DNA from: Thermophilibacter mediterraneus
Lineage (GTDB): Bacteria; Actinomycetota; Coriobacteriia; Coriobacteriales; Atopobiaceae
Length of the DNA stretch: 64,000 nt
Reading direction: 5' to 3'
NCBI RefSeq assembly: GCF_900119385.1
Contig: NZ_FPKO01000007.1
Location: 423,598 to 487,597, forward strand
Shown piece by piece: positions 18,574 to 26,669 of the stretch. The notes under the pieces were generated by a model that did not search any database, was not told where the DNA came from, and saw only the letters and a list, made by a program, of their open reading frames with translations. How positions within the stretch are numbered: position 1 is the first letter of the stretch; every line of letters begins with the position of its first letter. The translations under genes and the position numbers were made by a program.

Positions 18574-20466
18574 ATGCACAGAGAGTTCCTGATGGGAAAC
18601 GAGGCCATGGCCCTCGGCGCGCTCGCCGCGGGCGTGGGGGTCGTCGCGGGGTACCCCGGCACGCCGTCGACGGAGGTCCTCGAGACCGTCGCGCGCCGTC
18701 GCGCCGAGGGTACCTACGTGGAGTGGTCGGTCAACGAGAAGGCGGCGCTCGAGGTCGCCGCCGGTGCCGCCTACGCGGGGGCACGCGCGCTCGTCACCAT
18801 GAAGCAGGTTGGGCTCAACGTGGCCTCCGACCCGCTCATGAGCCTCTCCTACATAGGCGTCAAGGGCGGCATGGTCGTGCTCGTGGCCGACGACCCCGGC
18901 CCCATCTCCTCGCAGACCGAGCAGGACACCCGCACCTTTGCCGCCTATGCCAAGCTCCCCATCCTCGACCCGTCAGACCCGCAGGAGGCCTACGAGATGA
19001 TGGTCGAGGCCTTCGACCTCTCCGAGGAGCTCGGCTGCCCCGTGCTGCTGCGACCGACCACGCGCGTGGACCACGGCTACGCCGACGTGCTCGTGGCCGA
19101 CCCGGGCGAGTGGCGCTCGGTCGACCCCGAGGGCTTCGTGCGCGACCCGGGTCGCTGGGTCATCTTCCCCGCGCTCTCCGTGCGCGCCCACGCCGCCATC
19201 GAGCGGCGCGACGCCGAGCTCGCCGCGCGCCTCTCCAGCTACGCGAGAAACACGGTGACGCAGACGGCCGGACCGGACGCCCGCCCGCGCCGCGGCATCG
19301 CCACCCATGGCATCAGCGCCACCTACGTGGCCGAGAACCTCGGCGAGGGGGACGACGTCCGCGTCCTGCGCGTGGCGACGCCGCACCCGTTCCCCGAGGA
19401 CCTCGCCGCCGACTTTCTCGACGGCCTCGACGAGGTCCTCTGCGTCGAGGAGCTCGACCCGGTGATCGAGCGCGCGCTCGTCGCCACCTGCGGGCGGCGC
19501 GGCCTGCGGGTCACGATTCGCGGCAAGCTCAGCGGCGACGTCCAGCCGTCGGGCGAGAACACCGTCGAGAGCGTGGGCGCGGCGCTCGACGCGTTTCTCG
19601 GCCGCGACGCGCGCGTGCCCAAGCCGGACGGTCCTTCTCCGCGCGCAGTTCTGCAGGCCGAAGGCCAAAGCTGCTTGAGCACGGAGAAGGACCGGCCGGT
19701 CCCGCCCACGCTCCCCATCCGCCCGCCCGTCCTCTGCGCCGGCTGCCCGCACCGCGCGAGCTTCTATGCCGTCAAGAGGGCCATGCGCGGCCGCAAGACG
19801 CTCTTCTGTGGCGACATCGGCTGCTACACGCTCGGCAACGCCGCGCCGCTCGACATGGTGGACACGTGCCTGTGCATGGGGGCGGGCATCAACATCGCGC
19901 AGGGCGTCACGCGCGTCGAGCCGGACACCGCGGCCTTCGCGTTCGTGGGCGACTCGACGTTTTTCGCCTCAGGGATCACCGGCGTCGTGAACGCCTTCTA
20001 CAACCAGGCGAGCATGACGCTCGTGGTGCTGGACAACTCGACCACCGCCATGACGGGCCACCAGCCGCACCCCGGCACCGGTCGCACGATGATGGGCCAG
20101 GTCGTGGAGAAGGTCTCGATCGAGCGCGTCCTTCTTGCCATCGGGCTCACGGTGGTGGAGACCGTGGACCCGCTCGATCACGAGCGCGCCGTCGAGACCG
20201 TGCGCCGCGTGGCCGACGAGCCGGGCGTCAAGGCCATCATCTTCCGGAGCCCGTGCGTGGTGCTCGCCCGTCCGCAGGCGAGAAGCACCGTGGACGCCGA
20301 GAGGTGCGTGGGCTGCCAGCGGTGCGTTCGCGAGCTCGGCTGCCCCGCCCTCGTGCCGGACGCGGCGAGCGGCAAGGTCCGCATCGACGCCGCGCAGTGC
20401 ACGGGCTGCACGCTGTGCGAGCAGGTCTGTCCCACGAACGCCATCTCGGGAGGTGAGCGCCTGTGA
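18574..20466 (+). CDS. iorA: Indolepyruvate:ferredoxin oxidoreductase, alpha subunit
   Basis: A 630-aa TPP-dependent enzyme that, with IorB, converts aryl pyruvates (indole-, phenyl-, hydroxyphenylpyruvate) plus CoA to aryl-acetyl-CoA, CO2 and reduced ferredoxin. The N-terminal pyrimidine-binding domain opens MGNEAMALGALAAGVGVVAGYPGTP. The TPP domain follows (CAGCPHRASFYAVK...GDIGCYTLG). Two [4Fe-4S] motifs close the protein: C578-x2-C-x2-C-x5-C590 and C609-x2-C-x2-C-x3-C619. The start ATG 18574 has AAGGGGGG upstream and a TGG-TAGAGT extended -10 at 18545-18550. The linker near residues 353-374 is encoded by a hairpin (19630-19693). The stop overlaps iorB (GTGA). Confidence 0.95.
   Translation: MHREFLMGNEAMALGALAAGVGVVAGYPGTPSTEVLETVARRRAEGTYVEWSVNEKAALEVAAGAAYAGARALVTMKQVGLNVASDPLMSLSYIGVKGGMVVLVADDPGPISSQTEQDTRTFAAYAKLPILDPSDPQEAYEMMVEAFDLSEELGCPVLLRPTTRVDHGYADVLVADPGEWRSVDPEGFVRDPGRWVIFPALSVRAHAAIERRDAELAARLSSYARNTVTQTAGPDARPRRGIATHGISATYVAENLGEGDDVRVLRVATPHPFPEDLAADFLDGLDEVLCVEELDPVIERALVATCGRRGLRVTIRGKLSGDVQPSGENTVESVGAALDAFLGRDARVPKPDGPSPRAVLQAEGQSCLSTEKDRPVPPTLPIRPPVLCAGCPHRASFYAVKRAMRGRKTLFCGDIGCYTLGNAAPLDMVDTCLCMGAGINIAQGVTRVEPDTAAFAFVGDSTFFASGITGVVNAFYNQASMTLVVLDNSTTAMTGHQPHPGTGRTMMGQVVEKVSIERVLLAIGLTVVETVDPLDHERAVETVRRVADEPGVKAIIFRSPCVVLARPQARSTVDAERCVGCQRCVRELGCPALVPDAASGKVRIDAAQCTGCTLCEQVCPTNAISGGERL
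19630..19693. repeat. Hairpin inside iorA (interdomain linker)
   Basis: GGTCCTTCTCCG (19630-19641) is perfectly inverted as CGGAGAAGGACC (19682-19693), and the centre has its own stem (ggcc-gaa-ggcc near 19657). The translated stretch (about 22 residues containing SPRAVLQAEG and STEKDRP) is unlike the rest of IorA and lies between domains. It looks like a tolerated repeat insertion carrying the dispersed CCTTCTC word. Confidence 0.65.
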
Positions 20467-21095
20467 GCGAGACCGCCAGGAGCACGGACATCATCCTTGC
20501 CGGCGTGGGCGGCCAGGGGGCCGTCCTCGCGTCGAAGCTGCTCGCCCGCGCCGCCATGGGGCGCGGCCTTCCCGTCAGGACCGCCGAGACCATCGGCATG
20601 GCCCAGCGCGGGGGCTCCGTGTTCAGCCACGTGAGGCTGGGGGAGGGGGCGCGCTCCCCGCTCATCGGGCGCGGGCGCGCGGACGCGATCGTGGCCTTCG
20701 AGCCCGCTGAGGCCGTTCGCCAGCTGCCGTTCCTGCGGCCGGGCGGCATGGTCGTCACGAGCGACGCCCCGGTGGTCCCGGTCTCCGCGGCCACGGGAGG
20801 CCCCGCCTACGACCTGCCCGCCATCATGGGCTACCTGCGCGAGCGCGTTGGCGCGGGGAGCCTCGCGGTCGTTGACGCCGCGGCCGCGGAGGCGGAGCTC
20901 GGCACCGCGCGCGTGCTCAACGTCGTCCTCCTGGGCGCCGCGGCTCGCGCCGGCGCCCTTGGCCCCGTCACCGTGGACGACCTCGAGGCCGCCGTCCGCG
21001 CCACCGTCTCGCCCCGCTTCCTCGACCTCGACCTTCTCGCCCTGCACCGTGCAAAGGGGACAGTCACTTTTGCACGGGCAGGCGTGCAAAAGTGA
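20463..21095 (+). CDS. iorB: Indolepyruvate:ferredoxin oxidoreductase, beta subunit
   Basis: A 210-aa pyruvate-ferredoxin oxidoreductase gamma-type domain: the opening IILAGVGGQGAVLASKLLARA and TAETIGMAQRGGSVFSHVRLG are hallmarks of IorB. It is the second subunit of the aryl-pyruvate oxidoreductase, coupled to iorA by a 4-bp GTGA overlap. The last dozen or so residues (AKGTVTFARAGVQK) come from a perfect 31-bp-arm palindrome (21045-21114), and the stop codon lies in its right arm. The original end of the protein was therefore probably near LLALH. paaK follows 32 bp later. Confidence 0.93.
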   Translation: MSETARSTDIILAGVGGQGAVLASKLLARAAMGRGLPVRTAETIGMAQRGGSVFSHVRLGEGARSPLIGRGRADAIVAFEPAEAVRQLPFLRPGGMVVTSDAPVVPVSAATGGPAYDLPAIMGYLRERVGAGSLAVVDAAAAEAELGTARVLNVVLLGAAARAGALGPVTVDDLEAAVRATVSPRFLDLDLLALHRAKGTVTFARAGVQK

Positions 21096-21114
21096 CTGTC
21101 CCCTTTGCACGGTG
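21045..21114. repeat. Perfect 31-bp inverted repeat (REP-like) at the iorB 3' end
   Basis: The arms 21045-21075 and 21084-21114 are exact inverted copies, with an 8-bp loop between them. The core reads GTGCAAAAGTGACTGTCCCC. The element provides the iorB stop codon (21093-21095), ends 13 bp before the paaK start and leaves the paaK Shine-Dalgarno (GAAAGGAG) intact. A shorter relative is at 1463-1489. Such units are typical REP/BIME-type elements, usually moved by RAYT (TnpA-REP) transposases. No transposase is in this window. Confidence 0.9.
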
Positions 21115-21127
21115 AAAGGAGCCCCGC

Positions 21128-22363
21128 ATGAAGATCAGCGAGTCCCAGCTCAAGCTCGTGAACGACCAGGTCCGGCGCCTCGTCGCGTCCGACAACTACT
21201 TCGGTCGGCGCCTCCGGGAGGCGGGCGTCACCGAGGTCCGGACCGAGGCGGACTTCCTCGCGCTGCCCTTCTCGGAGAAGGAGGACCTGCGAAACTGCTA
21301 CCCGCTCGGGGTCAGCGCCGTCGACGAGCGCGAGATCGTGCGCATCCACTCGAGCTCGGGCACCACGGGCACGCCCGTGATCATCCCCTACACGGCACGC
21401 GACGTCGAGGACTGGGCCGTGCAGTTCGCGCGGTGCTACGAGCTCGCCGGCATCACCTCCGAGGACCGCATCCAGATCACGCCGGGCTACGGCCTCTGGA
21501 CGGCGGGCATCGGGTTTCAGGCGGGCGCCGAGAAGCTCGGCGCGATGGCGGTGCCCATGGGCCCCGGCAACACCGAGAAGCAGCTCCAGTTCATGGTCGA
21601 CCTCCAGACCACCGTGATCGGCGCCACGTCGAGCTATGCGCTGCTGCTGGCCGAGGAGGTCGAGCGGCGCGGGATGCTCGACCGGATCGCGCTGCGCAAG
21701 GGCGTCATTGGCTCCGAGCGCTGGGGCAGGAAGATGCGCGAGCGCGTGAAGGAGGGCCTCGGCATCCAGGTCTACGACATCTACGGCCTCACCGAGGTCT
21801 ACGGCCCGGGCATCGGCATCTCCTGCGACGCCGAGGACGGCATGCACTACTGGGACGACTTAATCTACATAGAGATCGTCGACCCCGCCACGGGCGTGCC
21901 GCTGCCCGACGGCGAGTGGGGCGAGATCGTGATCACCACGCTCGTGAAGGAGGGCGCGCCCCTCATCCGCTTCCGGACGCACGACCTCAGCCGGATCATC
22001 CCGGGTCCGTGTCCCTGCGGCTGCGGCTTCCCGCGCATCGACTCGCTCCAGGGCCGCTCCGACGACATGGTCAAGATCAAGGGCGTCAACGTCTTCCCGC
22101 GCCAGATCGAGGAGGTGCTCCAGGAGTACCCGCAGCTCTCGAGCGAGTACCAGATCCGCATCTCCCACCTCGAGGGGCGCGACACCATGCGCATCTACGT
22201 GGAGACGGACGGCACGCAGGACTTCCTCGAGCTCGCGGACGAGGTGGCGCACGAGGTGAAGCGGCGCATCGGCTTCACGCCGCTCGTGAAGGTCGTCGAG
22301 CTCGGCGTCCTGCCGAGGAGCGAGAAGAAGACGCGGCGCGTCTTCGACGAGCGCTACGAGTAG
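21128..22363 (+). CDS. paaK: Phenylacetate-CoA ligase family protein
   Basis: A 411-aa AMP-forming acyl-CoA synthetase of the PaaK/CapK group. The phosphate-binding motif SSSGTTGTP is at 75-83. Others are YGLTEVYGPG (adenine site), RTHDLSRII and a small C-terminal domain with the conserved Lys in DDMVKIKGVNVFPRQIE. It links aryl-acetates (phenylacetate, indoleacetate) to CoA. Sitting right after iorAB, it most likely works with aryl-acetyl-CoA from the oxidoreductase, either recovering acid or, run backward, making ATP and free acid. The direction is inferred, not shown. The length is normal and the start follows GAAAGGAGCCCC. Confidence 0.92.
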   Translation: MKISESQLKLVNDQVRRLVASDNYFGRRLREAGVTEVRTEADFLALPFSEKEDLRNCYPLGVSAVDEREIVRIHSSSGTTGTPVIIPYTARDVEDWAVQFARCYELAGITSEDRIQITPGYGLWTAGIGFQAGAEKLGAMAVPMGPGNTEKQLQFMVDLQTTVIGATSSYALLLAEEVERRGMLDRIALRKGVIGSERWGRKMRERVKEGLGIQVYDIYGLTEVYGPGIGISCDAEDGMHYWDDLIYIEIVDPATGVPLPDGEWGEIVITTLVKEGAPLIRFRTHDLSRIIPGPCPCGCGFPRIDSLQGRSDDMVKIKGVNVFPRQIEEVLQEYPQLSSEYQIRISHLEGRDTMRIYVETDGTQDFLELADEVAHEVKRRIGFTPLVKVVELGVLPRSEKKTRRVFDERYE

Positions 22364-22425
22364 GTCCCGTCGCGGCGCCCGCGGCTCGCGCCGGGCGGGC
22401 GGGACGCGCCGGGACCCGCGCACGA

Positions 22426-22460
22426 GGGCCGCCCGCGACCGATGTCGTCGCGGGCGGCCC
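22426..22460. terminator. Bidirectional hairpin between convergent paaK and galT
   Basis: A 14-bp near-perfect stem (gggccgcccgcgac with gtcgcgggcggccc) around a 7-nt loop, in the 132-bp gap between the two stop codons. There is no T-tract on either side, so it is a hairpin terminator of the GC-only type or a mRNA-end stabiliser. Confidence 0.6.
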
Positions 22461-22478
22461 CGGGGTTGACGCTATGAC

Positions 22479-22499
22479 GTGACGCCAGTGCCACGTCAC
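22479..22499. repeat. Small palindrome over the galT stop codon
   Basis: GTGACG...CGTCAC with the centre 'ccagtgcca'. It overlaps the galT stop (22496-22498). The half TGACGCCAG is shared with the palindrome at 38007-38024 that borders another minus-strand stop codon. Confidence 0.5.
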
Positions 22500-24151
22500 A
22501 GGCTCTCGACGAAGCGGTCGCGGGCGGCGACGCCCGCCTCGTCCCACTTGAAGACGCCGGCGTCCTCGAGCACGTGGCCGAAGACCTCGCCGACCTCGTC
22601 GCGCAGGATGCGCTCGGCCCCGTCCTCGGTGAGCTCGTCGCGACGGCGCTCGTAGACGTCCTCGGCCCAGGCGGCGTGGCTCGCGCAGAGCGGGTCGGCG
22701 TCGAGCGCGGCGCGCACGGCGTCGGCGTCGGCGCCGGCGGAGACGCCCTCGAGCAGGTGCGCGCGAACGGCGCCGAGCTCGCCCACGAGGCGCGGCGGGA
22801 GGATGGCCAGGCCCATGACCTCGATCAGTCCGATGTTCTCCTTCTTGATGTGGTGGTACTCCGCGTGCGGGTGGAACACGCCGAGCGGGTGCTCCTCGCT
22901 CGTGACGTTGCAGCGCAGCGCGAGGTACGCCTCGTAGCGGTCGCCGCCCACGTTGCCCTCGGCGTCGACGCGGCGCACGACGGGCGTGACGGTGTTGTGG
23001 CGCGTGCCGTCCGCGTCGAGCGCGACCACGCCCACGGACTCGTCGGTCCAGGCGCGCCACGCGTCGATGACGTGCACGGCGGCGGCGAGCAGCTCGTTGC
23101 GGCTCGCGCTGCGCAGGCGCAGCACGGAGAGCGGCCAGGCGAGCACGGCGCCCTCGACGCCCGGGAAGGCATCCATGGCAAAGGTCCCCGCGACCTCGGC
23201 GCGCATCATCGGGAACTCGTGGGCGCCGCCCTGGAAGTGGTCGTGCGAGAGGATCGAGCCCCCCACGATGGGCAGGTCGGCGTTGGAGCCGATGAAGTAG
23301 TGGGGGAGCAGGTCGACGAAGTCGAGCAGGCAGCGCAGGGCCTTCTCGTCGATGTGCATCGGACGGTGGTGCGAGCTCATGGCGATGCTGTGCTCGTTGA
23401 AGTAGGCGTACGGGCTGTACTGCAGGCCCCAGCGCTCGCCGTCGAGCTCGATCGGGATGATGCGCAGGTTCTGGCGGGCGGGGTGCTCGCCGCCGGCCAT
23501 GGCCGCGCCGCGACCGGGGTAGCCCTCGTTCTCGATGCAGAGCTGGCAGGCGGGGTACTTCTCGCCCGTGGCCTTGGCCGCGCCCGCGGCGGCGATGTCG
23601 CGCGGGTCCTTCTCGGGCTTGGAGAGGTTGATCGTGATCTCGAGGTTGCCCCAGCGGGTGGGGGAGCTCCACTGGACGTTGCGGGCGATGGCCGCGCGGC
23701 GCACGTAGCCGGCGTCGCAGCAGACGCCGTAGAACCAGTCGGTGGCGTCCTTGGCCCGACCCTCGGAAAGAAGCGAGAAGAACCGCGCCGCCGTCTCGGA
23801 GGGGCGGGGCATGAGGGTGCCCATCACCTGCATGGAGACGCGGTCGCGCCCGCCCGCGGTGTCCTCGACGCGGCCGTTCGCCGCGGCGACGTCGGCGAGC
23901 GCCGCGAGCGTGGCCTCAAGGTCGAGCTCGGCGAGCGCCTCGCGCTCCGCGTCGTTGGCGGGCTCCTCCGCGAGCACCCAGGACTCGTCGGGGCCGGGGC
24001 CCGTGGCGCCGAGCGCCTCGAGCGTGGCGTTGTAGGACCACACGCGGTCGCCCCAGGGGACGAGCCCGCGCGCCGCGGCGTAGTCGACGAGGCCCTGGAG
24101 GCAGCCGCGCAGGCCCTCGGGCGTGAGCTCGTCCGTCATCTCTACAGCCAT
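22496..24151 (-). CDS. galT: UDP-glucose--hexose-1-phosphate uridylyltransferase, class II
   Basis: A 551-aa enzyme exchanging UMP between UDP-glucose and galactose-1-phosphate in the Leloir pathway. It is the long Firmicutes-type (class II) GalT, not the 350-aa E. coli type: it opens with a helical domain (GCLQGLVDYAAARGLVPWGD) and carries the active-site motif SHDHFQGG, with RNVQWSSPTRWGNLEITINL upstream. The start is ATG 24151, 10 bp inside the end of galK with GGGGGCG upstream; ATG 24139 is the alternative. It is the last gene of galM-galK-galT. Its stop lies in a small palindrome. Confidence 0.93.
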   Translation of the reverse strand: MAVEMTDELTPEGLRGCLQGLVDYAAARGLVPWGDRVWSYNATLEALGATGPGPDESWVLAEEPANDAEREALAELDLEATLAALADVAAANGRVEDTAGGRDRVSMQVMGTLMPRPSETAARFFSLLSEGRAKDATDWFYGVCCDAGYVRRAAIARNVQWSSPTRWGNLEITINLSKPEKDPRDIAAAGAAKATGEKYPACQLCIENEGYPGRGAAMAGGEHPARQNLRIIPIELDGERWGLQYSPYAYFNEHSIAMSSHHRPMHIDEKALRCLLDFVDLLPHYFIGSNADLPIVGGSILSHDHFQGGAHEFPMMRAEVAGTFAMDAFPGVEGAVLAWPLSVLRLRSASRNELLAAAVHVIDAWRAWTDESVGVVALDADGTRHNTVTPVVRRVDAEGNVGGDRYEAYLALRCNVTSEEHPLGVFHPHAEYHHIKKENIGLIEVMGLAILPPRLVGELGAVRAHLLEGVSAGADADAVRAALDADPLCASHAAWAEDVYERRRDELTEDGAERILRDEVGEVFGHVLEDAGVFKWDEAGVAARDRFVESL

Positions 24152-25350
24152 TCCGCGTGCGCCCCCTTCTCGGCGATCTGGTAGTGGACGCAGGCGCCGT
24201 CGCCGAGCCAGGCGTTCATCTGCGCGGTGAAGTCGTCGACCATGTCGAGCGGCACGAAGCACTGGATGGACCCACCGAAGCCGCCGCCGTGGATGCGCGC
24301 GGCGCCGTGGCCGTCGAGGATGCGCTCGGCGAGGCCGAGGGCGAGCATGGCCGGCTGGAACGAGCCGCCGGTCGAGACGTTCTGGAGGAACATCGCCGAG
24401 CTCGCGCCCGACGCGCGGGTGAGCTCGAGGAAGCGGTCGACGTCGCCGGCGCGCAGGGCGTCCCAGCGCGCGTCGACGAGCTCGTTCTCGCGCCAGTAGT
24501 GGATGGCGCGCAGGATGGCGCGGTCGCCGAGCCTCTCGCGCAGCTCGGGGATGCGCGCGTCGAACTCGGAGGGGTCGACCTCGCAGAGGCGCTCGCGGCC
24601 GAACTCGCGGGCGACCTGCTGCATCTCGACGGGCACCGCCGCGTAGTCATCGGTGAAGGGGGCGTGGTCGCAGCCGACGTCGACGAGGCAGAGCGCGTAG
24701 CCCGCCGCGTCGAAGTCGAGCTCGAGCTTGGCCGTGCGGGGCTCGGAGGCGTCCTCGAAGTCCATGAACGCCAGGCCGCCCAGGCACACGGCCGCCTGGT
24801 CCATGAGGCCGCAGGGCTTGCCGAAGTAGCGGTTCTCGGCGAGCTGGCCCATCTTGGCGAGCTCGACGGGGCTCACCTCGGGGCCCTCCCAGAGCGCCTC
24901 CATCACGCGGCCGAGAGCCGCCTCGACGGCAGCCGAGCTCGAGAGGCCGCCGCCGGAGGGGATGTCGCTCGTCATGGCGAGGTCGAAGCCCGCGGGCGTG
25001 CGCCCGGTTCCGGCCATGCACGCAGCCATGCCGCGCACGAGGCCTGCGGTGGTGACGCGCTCGTCCTCGCGCGCCTCGAGGCTGTCGAGCGAGATCTCGA
25101 AGGTGGGGTAGCCGGCGCTCGCCACGCGCACGCGGTCGGTGCCGTTCGCGGCGGCGACGCCGTCGATCGCGACGTTCAGCGCGCCCGCGATGACGTGGCC
25201 CCCCTCGTGGTCGGTGTGGTTGCCGGAGATCTCCGACCGGGCGGGAGCGTGGACCCCGAGGAGCGGCCCGTGGGCCGCCTCCCCGAACTCGCGCTCGAAG
25301 AGCTCCCGTGCCGTCGCGGCCGGGGCCCCCTGTGCTGCTTCGCTTGCCAT
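24142..25350 (-). CDS. galK: Galactokinase
   Basis: A 402-aa GHMP-family kinase that phosphorylates galactose at C1 with ATP. The N-terminal galactose-binding signature is present as ARSEISGNHTDHEGG (38-51), with Asn in place of the E. coli-type Glu, as is common in anaerobic Gram-positives. The GHMP phosphate loop is PSGGGLSSSAAVE (131-143). A C-terminal GGGFGGSIQCFVP motif completes the fold. ATG 25350 follows AAAGGAGCAGC. It lies between galM and galT and overlaps galT, matching pathway order. The 87-bp gap to galM holds a perfect 9-bp hairpin (25397-25417) that may uncouple galM from galKT. Confidence 0.95.
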   Translation of the reverse strand: MASEAAQGAPAATARELFEREFGEAAHGPLLGVHAPARSEISGNHTDHEGGHVIAGALNVAIDGVAAANGTDRVRVASAGYPTFEISLDSLEAREDERVTTAGLVRGMAACMAGTGRTPAGFDLAMTSDIPSGGGLSSSAAVEAALGRVMEALWEGPEVSPVELAKMGQLAENRYFGKPCGLMDQAAVCLGGLAFMDFEDASEPRTAKLELDFDAAGYALCLVDVGCDHAPFTDDYAAVPVEMQQVAREFGRERLCEVDPSEFDARIPELRERLGDRAILRAIHYWRENELVDARWDALRAGDVDRFLELTRASGASSAMFLQNVSTGGSFQPAMLALGLAERILDGHGAARIHGGGFGGSIQCFVPLDMVDDFTAQMNAWLGDGACVHYQIAEKGAHAEWL

Positions 25351-25437
25351 GCTGCTCCTTTCGTCGAGCCCCGTGAGGGGCGCTTGCTCGTGGGGCGGCG
25401 GGCGCGGCGCGCCCGCCGAAGGGGGGACGTCGGGGCG

Positions 25438-26517
25438 CTATCGCGCGACCGAGAAGCGGTAGACGATGGTCGAGGCGTAGGGCGCGCCGGGCCCGCAGAC
25501 GCTCTGGGGCCAGTCGCCGTGGTGCACGCAGTCGGGGTAGAACTCGGGCTCGAACGCGAACCCGCTGCGCGGTGCGTACGCGGCGCCGCCCTTGGCGTCG
25601 CGGTCGTCGAGCCAGTTGCCGGTGTAGAGGTGCGCGCCCGGGGCGGTGACGAGGACGTCGAGCGACCGGCCGCTCGCGGGGTCAACCGCGCGCAGGGCGT
25701 GGCGGGGCGACCCGGCACCCTCCCAGCCGCGCACGCAGAGGCAGTGGTCGTAGCCCCGGGCGATGCGAATCTGCTCGTCGTCGGCGTCGATGCGCTCGCC
25801 GAGCGCGCGGGGCTCGCGGAAGTCGAAGGGCGTTCCGTCGACGGGGCGCACCTCGCCGGCGGAGACGCAGTCGTCCCGCAGCGGCAGGAAGCCGTCGGCG
25901 TCGACGCTCACGAGCGTGCCGAGGACGTCGCCGGAGTCGTGGCCGGAGAGGTTGAAGTAGCTGTGGTTGGTCATGTTCACGTACGTGGGCGCGTCGGACT
26001 CGCACCCGTACGTGACCGTGAGCTCGATCGAGCCGTCCGCGCCGTCCGCGAGCTCGAAGCGCGCGGTGAAGGCGCGGTTTCCGGGCAGGCCGAGCTCCCC
26101 GTCGGCGAGCGAGCAGGTCATGGTGACGGCGTTTCTCCCCTCGTCGGCGACCGCGGACCACAGGCGCTTGTGCAGGCCCCGGTCGAGGTCGCTGTGGAGG
26201 TTGTTGGCGCGGTCCGGGCCGTCGTTGCCGGCGAGCCGGTAGGTCGTCCCGTCGATCGGGACCTCCGCGCGGTCGGTGCGGTTGGCAACGGGGCCGATGG
26301 TGCCGCCGTAGCAGGCGCCGTTGGGGCCCGCGTACCCGCTCACGTCGGCGAAGCCGAGCGCGACGTCGGAGACGGAGCCCCGCGCGTCGGGCACGTCGAC
26401 GCCGACGACCGTGGCCCCGAAGTCGCTCACGCGCACGCGGGCGGCTCCCTCCGCGAGCTCGAAGACGCGCGCCTCCGCGCCGTCCGGGGTGGTTCCGAAC
26501 GAGGTGATCTCGATCAC
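25438..26517 (-). CDS. galM: Aldose 1-epimerase (galactose mutarotase)
   Basis: A 359-aa beta-sandwich enzyme interconverting alpha- and beta-galactose so that galactokinase gets the alpha form. Active-site motifs are visible: NRTDRAEVPIDG, LHSDLDRGLHKRLW (first His region), VNMTNHSYFNLSG (catalytic His) and GFAFEPEFYPD near the C-terminus (catalytic Glu). I choose GTG 26517 as start because CGGAGGGAGCACC precedes it closely; ATG 26541 is in frame but has a weaker ribosome site. It is the first gene of the gal operon and divergent from the LacI gene, with an operator-like sequence between. Confidence 0.93.
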   Translation of the reverse strand: MIEITSFGTTPDGAEARVFELAEGAARVRVSDFGATVVGVDVPDARGSVSDVALGFADVSGYAGPNGACYGGTIGPVANRTDRAEVPIDGTTYRLAGNDGPDRANNLHSDLDRGLHKRLWSAVADEGRNAVTMTCSLADGELGLPGNRAFTARFELADGADGSIELTVTYGCESDAPTYVNMTNHSYFNLSGHDSGDVLGTLVSVDADGFLPLRDDCVSAGEVRPVDGTPFDFREPRALGERIDADDEQIRIARGYDHCLCVRGWEGAGSPRHALRAVDPASGRSLDVLVTAPGAHLYTGNWLDDRDAKGGAAYAPRSGFAFEPEFYPDCVHHGDWPQSVCGPGAPYASTIVYRFSVAR

Positions 26518-26569
26518 GGTGCTCCCTCCGTCGAGGCCCATGGGCGGGGAAGAGGCCGCCCCTAAGGCA

Positions 26570-26585
26570 ATGTTAACGTACTCAT
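26570..26585. promoter_or_regulatory. Candidate LacI-family operator between galM and lacI-type gene
   Basis: The 16-bp ATGTTAACGTACTCAT has a central ACGT and matching outer ATG/CAT, as in LacI-family operators (10 of 16 positions symmetric). It is the most AT-rich part of the divergent intergenic region and lies 53 bp from the galM start. Binding by the neighbouring regulator is inferred. Confidence 0.4.
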
Positions 26586-26669
26586 GACGCGCCGGCGCGA
26601 GAACGTCGGCTTTCCCGCCATCGGTTAGAATTGGGCTGCAAACGGTCGGCTTGGCAGGGGGAGAAGGAC

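Noticed and set aside
17625..18662. Longer start of the ThiF-type gene at 18662
   Set aside because: The extra 104 residues are Arg/Pro/Gly-rich, pass through the hairpin at 18418 and overlap the divergent iorA gene; GTG 18350 has a proper GGAGG.
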